Shown: piece after piece, positions 58,313 through 64,000 of the stretch
Position numbering within the stretch: the stretch's first letter is position 1
How the letters are laid out: every line of letters begins with the position of its first letter
NCBI RefSeq assembly: GCF_019219825.1
Contig: NZ_JAHUXH010000005.1
Coordinates: forward strand, 62,001-126,000
Direction of reading: 5' to 3'
Length of the DNA: 64,000 nt
DNA from: Streptomyces sp. TRM70350
GTDB lineage: Bacteria > Actinomycetota > Actinomycetes > Streptomycetales > Streptomycetaceae
Notes under the pieces: generated by a model
Told to the model about the DNA's origin: nothing
The model's input: only the letters and a program-made list of their open reading frames with translations
Databases searched by the model: none
Made by a program: the position numbers and the translations under genes

Positions 58313-59146
58313 ATGCTCAGGGTCGTGGAAAACCACTCGTTGCCCCGCACAGCCGCCTTCTTTGACCTGGACAAGACGGTCATTGCGAAGTCGAGCACGC
58401 TCACCTTCAGCAAGTCGTTCTATCAGGGCGGTCTGATCAACCGCCGGGCCGCCTTGCGTACCGCATATGCCCAGTTCGTCTTCCTCGTGGGCGGCATGGA
58501 CCACGACCAGATGGAGCGCACGCGCGCGTACCTGTCCAGGCTCGTGCGCGGCTGGAACGTCCAGCAGGTCAAGGAGATCGTCGCCGAGACGCTGCACGAC
58601 ATCATCGACCCGATCATCTACGACGAGGCCGCCTCCCTCATCGAGGAGCACCACACCGCCGGACGCGATGTGGTGATCGTGTCCACGTCGGGCGCCGAGG
58701 TGGTCGAGCCGATCGGCGAGCTGCTCGGCGCCGACCGCGTGGTCGCCACCCGGATGGTCGTGGGCGACGACGGCTGCTACACGGGCGAGGTGGAGTACTA
58801 CGCCTACGGCCCCACGAAGGCGGAGGCGATCCGGGAGCTGGCCGAGTCCGAGGGATACGACCTTTCACTCTGCTACGCCTACAGCGACTCGGCGACGGAC
58901 CTTCCGATGCTGGAGTCGGTGGGAAATCCGCACGCGGTGAATCCCGACCGCGCACTGCGCCGCGAGGCACTCGCGCGCGGGTGGCCGATTCTCGATTTCC
59001 ACCGCCCGGTCAGACTCAAGCAGCGACTGCCCGCGTTCTCCGTACCGCCGCGTCCAGCTCTGGTCGCGGCGGCCGCCATAGGTGCCGCGGCGGCCACGGC
59101 CGGCCTGGTCTGGTACGCCAGCCGACGCCGGACGGCCACCGCCTGA
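58313..59146 (+). CDS. HAD-IB family phosphatase with C-terminal membrane anchor
   Basis: 277 residues. Motif I is AFFDLDKTVIAKSS, motif II VIVSTSGAEVVEP, and motifs III/IV cover a Lys in GPTKAEAI and CYAYSDSATDLPML. This is the SerB-like HAD-IB group, which dephosphorylates small phosphomonoesters; the substrate is open. A single hydrophobic segment near the C-terminus (LVAAAAIGAAAATAGLVWYA), followed by RRR, anchors it. GTG 58325 is an alternative start that would be leaderless behind TATGCT at 58312. The gene is a standard neighbour of the ssd-tad operon. Confidence 0.87.
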   Translation: MLRVVENHSLPRTAAFFDLDKTVIAKSSTLTFSKSFYQGGLINRRAALRTAYAQFVFLVGGMDHDQMERTRAYLSRLVRGWNVQQVKEIVAETLHDIIDPIIYDEAASLIEEHHTAGRDVVIVSTSGAEVVEPIGELLGADRVVATRMVVGDDGCYTGEVEYYAYGPTKAEAIRELAESEGYDLSLCYAYSDSATDLPMLESVGNPHAVNPDRALRREALARGWPILDFHRPVRLKQRLPAFSVPPRPALVAAAAIGAAAATAGLVWYASRRRTATA

Positions 59147-59227
59147 CCTGCCGCTTCGTCCCCGCCCGAGCGGCTGCGGGATCCCCGCGCCCGTCCAATA
59201 CACCTTTGAAGGCAAAAGTAAAGAAGC

Positions 59228-59251
59228 GGGGCGAGCACTTCCGCTTGCCCC
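59228..59251 (+). terminator. terminator after the HAD gene
   Basis: GGGGCGAGC (59228-59236) pairs with GCTTGCCCC (59243-59251), one G-U pair, 6-base loop, about 80 bp after the HAD stop. It fits termination of that transcript. Confidence 0.6.
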
Positions 59252-59468
59252 TCACCTGGAGTACAAAGGAGACAACGGCCCGCGAGACCAAGGACATCCG
59301 AGAGGATCACCTTTTAAACGCAATTGGCCCCACGGACCGAGCATGAACACCGGGCACCCACGCGACGTCGACCCGTCGATTACGGGCCAGCCGCACCAGG
59401 TGACGGGCAAAGATCCCGACCTGATGGGCGACATATCGAGGACGCTTGGTAACCCGGTGGGCATGCCA

Positions 59469-59496
59469 GCGGCGGTACGAGAACTCGTACCGCCGC
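59469..59496. terminator. 13-bp perfect-stem bidirectional terminator
   Basis: GCGGCGGTACGAG and CTCGTACCGCCGC flank two bases, giving a very stable hairpin 20 bp beyond the stop of the Fic-like gene, which reads leftwards. It also faces the HAD transcript. Because it lies inside the only open frame in 59147-59515, I do not call a gene there. Confidence 0.8.
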
Positions 59497-59515
59497 AACC
59501 CTGTTCGGGGACCCT

Positions 59516-60340
59516 TTACGCCGCCCCGCGCTGGAGCGCCTCGCACACCGCCGTCGACTCGCGCGCACCCAGTTCGACCGCCCGGCCGCAGTGCGCGATC
59601 CACGCGGCCATGCCCTCGGGACTGCCGGAGAGATAGCCCTCGAACGCCGCCAGATAGGCCGCGCGGCCCAGCTCGGCGTGTCCCACCTCAGCCGGGCAGA
59701 CCGACTTCGGATCAAGGCCGCTGCCGACCAGGACGATCCTCTCGGCCGTGCGTGCGACCAAACCGTTGTGCGAGACGAAGGGGCGCAGCGCGAGCAGCTC
59801 ACCGTGCACGACGGCGGCCGTGACCAGCGCGGGCGCCGAACTCCCCGCGATGATCAGCTCGGACAGCCCCTCCAGGCGCCCGGACACCTCGGCCGCGCTC
59901 GGCAGCGGCTGTTCGACCAGCGGCTCGTCGACCGGCTCACCCTGCTGCCGGGGCCGTCCCACCTGATCGGCCTTGTCCGCGGCCGCCACCAGGTGCAGCC
60001 GGGCCAGCACCCGTAGCGGCGACTGCCGCCAGATGGACAGCAGTTGCCCCGCCTCGGCGGTCAGCCGCAGCGCCGCGCCCATCACCCGGGCCTCGTCGTC
60101 GCCACGGAAGTCGGTACGCCGGCGCACCTCTTCGAGGGCCCAGTCCGCACCGGCCAGCGCGCCGGAGCCACGGGCTCCGCGCAGCGCCGCCTCGGACGTG
60201 ATCTCGTTGCTGCGCCGACGCATGATCCGGTGCCCGTAGACCCGGTCCACGGCCTTGCGTACGGACTCCACGGAGTCGGCCACACCGGGCAGCGAGCCCA
60301 GGGCGGCGAGCGGATCGGCGGTCGCGCCTGTCGTACTCAT
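59516..60340 (-). CDS. degenerate Fic-fold protein
   Basis: 274 residues, mostly helical. AAVVHGELLALRPFVSHNGL, then VARTAER, aligns with the Fic helix and motif HPFxDGNGRxxR, but the catalytic His is Arg and the GNGR becomes HNGL, so AMP-transfer activity is unlikely. Database labels of oxidoreductase exist for such proteins in Streptomyces, without a visible basis in the sequence. The ATG at 60340 sits in the centre of a 22-bp palindrome. It is divergent from the ParA-like gene. Confidence 0.7.
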   Translation of the reverse strand: MSTTGATADPLAALGSLPGVADSVESVRKAVDRVYGHRIMRRRSNEITSEAALRGARGSGALAGADWALEEVRRRTDFRGDDEARVMGAALRLTAEAGQLLSIWRQSPLRVLARLHLVAAADKADQVGRPRQQGEPVDEPLVEQPLPSAAEVSGRLEGLSELIIAGSSAPALVTAAVVHGELLALRPFVSHNGLVARTAERIVLVGSGLDPKSVCPAEVGHAELGRAAYLAAFEGYLSGSPEGMAAWIAHCGRAVELGARESTAVCEALQRGAA

Positions 60341-60350
60341 GAGTACGACA
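60329..60350. promoter_or_regulatory. 22-bp perfect palindrome centred on a start codon
   Basis: Arms TGTCGTACTCA (60329-60339) and TGAGTACGACA (60340-60350) are exact complements. The centre coincides with the ATG of the Fic-like gene. On the minus strand TAGTGT, a possible -10 box, lies about seven bases before the ATG, so transcription may start at the ATG and be blocked by a repressor bound to the palindrome. Confidence 0.6.
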
Positions 60351-60441
60351 CTACGCACCCCCCGAGGAAACCCCACTAAGGAGTGGTCTTCTTCACGCAT
60401 CACCGCTCCACATGCCCGACGCGCCACTACGCTTGATGAAC

Positions 60442-61422
60442 ATGAAAATTGCTTTCGTTGGCAAGGGCGGCAGTGGAAAGACCACCCTGTCCTCTTTGTT
60501 CATCCGCCATCTGGCGGCCGCCGGGGCCCCGGTCATCGCGATCGACGCGGACATCAACCAGCACCTCGGAGCCGCGCTCGGCCTCGACGAGGCGGAGGCC
60601 GCCGGGCTGCCCGCGATGGGTGACCGGCTGGCACTGATCAAGGACTACCTGCGCGGCACCAACCCGCGCATCGGCTCCGCCGAGTCGATGATCAAGACGA
60701 CGCCGCCCGGCGAGGGCTCACGGCTGCTGCGGGTGCGCGAGGACAACCCGGTCTACGACGCCTGCGCCCGGCCGGTGGAACTCGACGGCGGGGCCGTCCG
60801 TTTGATGGTCACCGGCCCCTTCACGGACGCGGATCTCGGGGTCGCCTGCTACCACTCCAAGACCGGAGCGGTGGAGCTGTGCCTGAACCATCTGGTGGAC
60901 GGGCCCGACGAGTACGTCGTGGTGGACATGACGGCGGGCTCGGACTCCTTCGCCTCGGGCATGTTCACCCGCTTCGACATCACGTTCCTCGTCGCCGAGC
61001 CGACCCGGAAGGGGGTCTCCGTCTATCGCCAGTACAAGGAGTACGCCCGCGACTTCGGCGTCGAGCTGAAGGTCGTCGGCAACAAGGTGCAGGGCCAGGA
61101 CGACCTCGACTTCCTCCGCGCCGAAGTCGGCGACGACCTGCTCGTGACGGTCAGGCACTCCGACTGGGTGCGTGCCATGGAGAAGGGCCGGCCGCCCCGG
61201 TTCGACCAGTTGGAGAACGTCAACCGGCGCGCCCTGGACACGCTGCGGACGACCGCCGACGCGACGTACGAACGACGCGACTGGGAGCGCTACACCCGCC
61301 AGATGGTGCACTTCCACCTGAAGAACGCCCAGTCCTGGGCCAACGAGCGGCACGGGGCCGACCTGGCCGCCCAGGTCGACCCCGACTTCGTACTCCGCGA
61401 GGGCGTCGTCGAACCCGCCTGA
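60442..61422 (+). CDS. ParA/CooC-like P-loop ATPase
   Basis: 326 residues. IAFVGKGGSGKTTLSSLFI is the deviant Walker A motif (KGGSGKT) of the MinD/ParA/CooC class, with the switch-type VIAIDADINQH and a Walker B region in VVVDMTAGSDSFASG. CooC-like members insert metals into enzymes; others partition cargo, and the sequence does not decide. ATG 60436 two codons earlier is possible. TACGCT at 60428 would be a -10 box for a leaderless transcript. It is divergent from the Fic-like gene and ends 6 bp before the next convergent gene. Confidence 0.82.
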   Translation: MKIAFVGKGGSGKTTLSSLFIRHLAAAGAPVIAIDADINQHLGAALGLDEAEAAGLPAMGDRLALIKDYLRGTNPRIGSAESMIKTTPPGEGSRLLRVREDNPVYDACARPVELDGGAVRLMVTGPFTDADLGVACYHSKTGAVELCLNHLVDGPDEYVVVDMTAGSDSFASGMFTRFDITFLVAEPTRKGVSVYRQYKEYARDFGVELKVVGNKVQGQDDLDFLRAEVGDDLLVTVRHSDWVRAMEKGRPPRFDQLENVNRRALDTLRTTADATYERRDWERYTRQMVHFHLKNAQSWANERHGADLAAQVDPDFVLREGVVEPA

Positions 61423-61428
61423 GGACGC

Positions 61429-62694
61429 CTACAGCCGGTCCGCCGGAACCCCGGGCGCGCCCTTGGGGGCCGGGGCGGGGCGGGCCGACAGGAAGGATGC
61501 CCAGCCCTGCTTCGGGGCCTCGCCGACCTTGAGGGTGCGCAGCTTGGCGAGGATCTTCGGGTCCTGGGCGTCCAGCCAGTCGACGAGCTGGCGGAAGGAC
61601 ACGCAGCGCACCTCGGGCTTGGTGCACACCTGCTCGATGACCTCCTCGACGGCGCGCATGTAGGTGCCGCCGTTCCAGGACTCGAAGTGGTTACCGATGA
61701 TCAGGGGTGCGCGGTTGCCGTCGTACGCCCGCCGGAAGCCCTGGAGCAGGCCGTCGCGCATCTGGTTGCCCCAGTACTCGTACTTGCTGGGGTCACCCTG
61801 GGTGGTGGTGCCCGACTGGTTGACCATGAAGTTGTAGTCCATGGTCAGCTGCTCGTAGTTGTGCCCCGGGAACGGCACCAGCTGCATGGACAGATCCCAC
61901 AGCCCCTCCTTCTTGCCGGGCCAGACCTGGTTGTTCACGCCACTGGTGTCATAGCGGAAGCCCAGCTCCCGGGCGGCCTTGCGGAAGTTGGCCTGGCCCT
62001 CCAGGCAGGGGGTACGGGCGCCGATCAGTTCCCGGTCGTAGTCGAAGGGCAGCGGGGCGGCGTTCGTCAGGCCGCTGTTGGTCTTCCAGGACTTCACGAA
62101 CTGCTTGGCCTGGGCGATCTCGTCCTTCCACTCCTCCACCGACCACTCGCCGACACCACCGCCGCTGCCGCAGAAGTGGCCGTTGAAGTGGGTGCCGATC
62201 TCGTTGCCCTCCAGCCACGCCAGCCGCAGTTGCTTCACGGTGTCGGCGATGCCCTGCCGGTCGTTGAAGCCGATGTCGGAGCGGCCCGGTGAGTGCTGCG
62301 GCGGCTTGTACAGGCCGCGTTTGTCCTCAGGCAGCAGGTACACGCCACTGAGGAAGTACGTCATGGTGGCGTTGTTGGCCTTGGCCACCTCGCGGAAATG
62401 GGAGAACAGCCGCTGGCTGTCCTCGCCGGCACCGTCCCAGGAGAACACCACGAACTGGGGCGGTCGCTGACCGGGCTTCAACCGCTCGGGGCGGGGCAGA
62501 TGAGGCTGCGCACCGGTGAACGCGGTGGAGCCGTCCCCGATCAACCGGACCGCGCTCTTGGGCGGCGCCGGCGCACCCTGCGGACCGGAGGACCCTCCCT
62601 CCGAACTGTCGGAGCCGGTCCCGCAGCCGGCGAGTGATACGGCACAGACCGCGGCGCCCATGGCGCCCGCGGCGATCCTCTGGGTGGCGGCCAT
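61429..62694 (-). CDS. secreted polysaccharide-deacetylase-like lipoprotein
   Basis: 421 residues. Signal peptide with lipobox SLAGC near residue 25. The NodB-like fold is seen in FVVFSWDGAGEDSQRLFSHF, MTYFLSGVYLL, GNEIGTHFNGHFCG (metal-binding His pair) and IGARTPCLEG. The first motif has SWDGAG, where the usual TFDDG has Asp-Asp, so the catalytic base may differ. It would act on cell-wall or external sugars, but activity needs proof. The ATG at 62694 follows AAGG at a distance. It converges with the ParA-like gene. Confidence 0.8.
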   Translation of the reverse strand: MAATQRIAAGAMGAAVCAVSLAGCGTGSDSSEGGSSGPQGAPAPPKSAVRLIGDGSTAFTGAQPHLPRPERLKPGQRPPQFVVFSWDGAGEDSQRLFSHFREVAKANNATMTYFLSGVYLLPEDKRGLYKPPQHSPGRSDIGFNDRQGIADTVKQLRLAWLEGNEIGTHFNGHFCGSGGGVGEWSVEEWKDEIAQAKQFVKSWKTNSGLTNAAPLPFDYDRELIGARTPCLEGQANFRKAARELGFRYDTSGVNNQVWPGKKEGLWDLSMQLVPFPGHNYEQLTMDYNFMVNQSGTTTQGDPSKYEYWGNQMRDGLLQGFRRAYDGNRAPLIIGNHFESWNGGTYMRAVEEVIEQVCTKPEVRCVSFRQLVDWLDAQDPKILAKLRTLKVGEAPKQGWASFLSARPAPAPKGAPGVPADRL

Positions 62695-62987
62695 TCCGCC
62701 CACCTTCCTTCTCCAGTCGACGAGTCGGCAGCGCCGCCAAGGTCGCATGGGACAGAGAAGGAATTAGTACGACAAGCCGATGAAATGGGCACTTCACTCA
62801 CTGGAGTGATTGATTAACCCATTTGCCGGGAAAATCCATGCTTGGCCTTTACTCTGCATTACGATTCGTTTACTGAAAGTTGCTGATCCCGCCGCTGCAC
62901 GCCGTGACCCACGGCCGCGACCCGACCCCGCCACGGCGGGGGAACCACTTGTTCCGCGACCGCGCTGCCCCGGAGGAGACGGGAAAC
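62695..62987. other. divergent intergenic region
   Basis: About 290 bp, with the lowest GC of the right end (TTGATTAACCC near 62809, TTACGATTCGTTTACTG near 62860). It contains the inverted repeat TCACT...AGTGA at about 62795-62810. It should hold the promoters of the deacetylase-like lipoprotein and of the SulP gene. Confidence 0.5.
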
Positions 62988-64000
62988 ATGTCAGCCTGCG
63001 TCCCTACCCGAGCCCCCGACCCGCATCGACCGAAGCGGGTCCACCCACCCCACAGCCCGCCGCCGGCCCGGCGTCGCCGGTTCCATATCGCCGGTGCCGA
63101 TGTGTCGGCCTCCATCTCTGTCTTCCTGATCGCGCTGCCGCTGTCCCTGGGCATCGCCCTCGCCACCGGCGCGCCGCTCCAGGCCGGGCTCGTCGCCGCG
63201 GCGGTGGGCGGCCTGGTCGTCGGGCGGCTCGGCGGCTCCCCGCTCCAGGTGAGCGGCCCGGCGGCCGGCCTCACGGTCGTCACCGCCGACCTCATCCACC
63301 GCTACGGATGGCGTACGACATGCGCCATCACCGTCCTCGCCGGACTCGCCCAACTCGGCCTGGGCTGTCTGCGCGTGGCCCGCTCCGCGCTCGCCGTCAG
63401 CCCGGCGATCGTGCACGGCATGCTGGCCGGTATCGGCGTCACCATCGCCGTCGCCCAGTTGCACATCGTGCTCGGCGGCACCCCGCAGAGCGTCGTCCTG
63501 GACAATCTGCGCGCGCTGCCCGCCCAGCTCGCCGACCTGCATCCGGCCGCCGTCACGACGAGCGCGCTCACGCTTGCCCTGCTGCTGGCCTGGCCCCGGC
63601 TGCCCGGCCGGGCGGGCCGCCTGCTGCGCAAGGCGCCGGCCGCGCTCGTCGCCGTCGCCGGGGCCACCGCGGCCGCCTCGCTGGCCGGGCTCACCCTGCC
63701 CAAGGTCGAGCTGCCCAACTGGAGCAGCCACGCCCTGGCCGGACTGCCCGAGGGCCCGGTGCTGGGCCTCGTCGCCGCCGTGCTCAGCACCACGCTGGTG
63801 TGCAGCGTGCAGTCGCTGCTCGGCGCGGTCGCCGTCGACAAACTGGCCGCCGGCCGACCCGACCTCGCCGGCCGCGTCCCCCGCTCCGACCTGGACCGCG
63901 AACTGCTCGGGCAGGGCGCCGCCAACATCGTCTCCGGCGGACTCGGCGGGCTGCCGGTCGCGGGTGTGGCCGTGCGCAGTTCCGCGAATGTGCAAGCGGG
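62988..64000 (+). CDS. SulP family anion transporter (5' part, runs off the edge)
   Basis: At least 337 residues, no stop before the window ends. ATG 62988 has GGAGGAG about nine bases upstream. The N-terminus is basic and Pro-rich. Membrane helices follow: SVFLIALPLSLGIALATG, AGLVAAAVGGLVVG, a QVSGPAAGLTVV segment that is the SulP signature, and several more. SulP proteins carry sulphate, bicarbonate or similar anions; some actinobacterial members are fused to a carbonic anhydrase, which may lie beyond the edge here. Confidence 0.9.
   Translation, partial: MSACVPTRAPDPHRPKRVHPPHSPPPARRRRFHIAGADVSASISVFLIALPLSLGIALATGAPLQAGLVAAAVGGLVVGRLGGSPLQVSGPAAGLTVVTADLIHRYGWRTTCAITVLAGLAQLGLGCLRVARSALAVSPAIVHGMLAGIGVTIAVAQLHIVLGGTPQSVVLDNLRALPAQLADLHPAAVTTSALTLALLLAWPRLPGRAGRLLRKAPAALVAVAGATAAASLAGLTLPKVELPNWSSHALAGLPEGPVLGLVAAVLSTTLVCSVQSLLGAVAVDKLAAGRPDLAGRVPRSDLDRELLGQGAANIVSGGLGGLPVAGVAVRSSANVQA

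Noticed and set aside
59343..59636. A 97-residue plus-strand frame (MNTGHPRDVDPSITG...)
   Set aside because: No ribosome site, a perfect terminator hairpin lies inside it, and it overlaps the end of the Fic-like gene.

Overview
The window is high-GC actinobacterial DNA and looks like a Streptomyces chromosome. Third-codon-position GC is very high, GTG and TTG starts are common, and several blocks match conserved Streptomyces neighbourhoods: bldG with its partner anti-sigma gene, hppA, topA, an MFS-fused tmk and holB in a row; a Tad-like pilus operon led by an Ssd/CpaE ATPase; and an AfsR-type regulator.

Layout. Positions 1-10,700 hold chromosomal genes: two lipoproteins, a frameshifted DUF2786 protein, a self-regulating Clp_N-type regulator, a family-A DNA polymerase, a very large AfsR/SARP regulator and a D-2-hydroxyacid dehydrogenase. 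This part has four unrelated tandem repeats of unit 8, 122, 57 and 7 bp. Positions 10,700-13,150 look like the remnant of an old integrated element and end in a decayed integrase pseudogene. Positions 13,154-33,009 form a second, apparently intact element in a tRNA-Thr(CGT) gene. A perfect 44-bp direct repeat bounds it, and the complete tRNA stands at 32,968-33,041. Positions 33,149-64,000 return to the conserved chromosome: peptidase, holB, tmk, topA, methyltransferase, hppA, bldG, helicase, Tad operon, HAD phosphatase, Fic-like protein, ParA-like ATPase, deacetylase-like lipoprotein, and a SulP transporter that runs off the right edge.

The element. Its right half is the backbone: a tyrosine integrase (TTG start coupled to a regulator), excisionase, DUF3631 ATPase, a repeat-rich possible origin, a DUF2637 membrane protein, MobC and a MOBP-like relaxase. 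No TraB/FtsK-type transfer ATPase was recognised, so it looks mobilisable rather than self-conjugative. Its left half is cargo. One part is a tightly coupled herA-nurA-DNA adenine methylase operon of visibly lower GC than its neighbours, a candidate restriction-like defence system. The other is a coupled minus-strand cluster (resolvase-fold protein, anti-sigma-type ATPase, Cys-rich protein, radical SAM/SPASM enzyme, 54-residue Cys-containing peptide, strong hairpin, GNAT acetyltransferase), divergent from an XRE/TPR regulator, a YdcF protein and a WbqC protein. That arrangement fits an unfamiliar ribosomally made peptide pathway.

The two cargo modules are the best candidates for an undescribed system. 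Several sites suggest leaderless or self-regulated transcription, including operators touching the start codons at 3202, 30561 and 60340.
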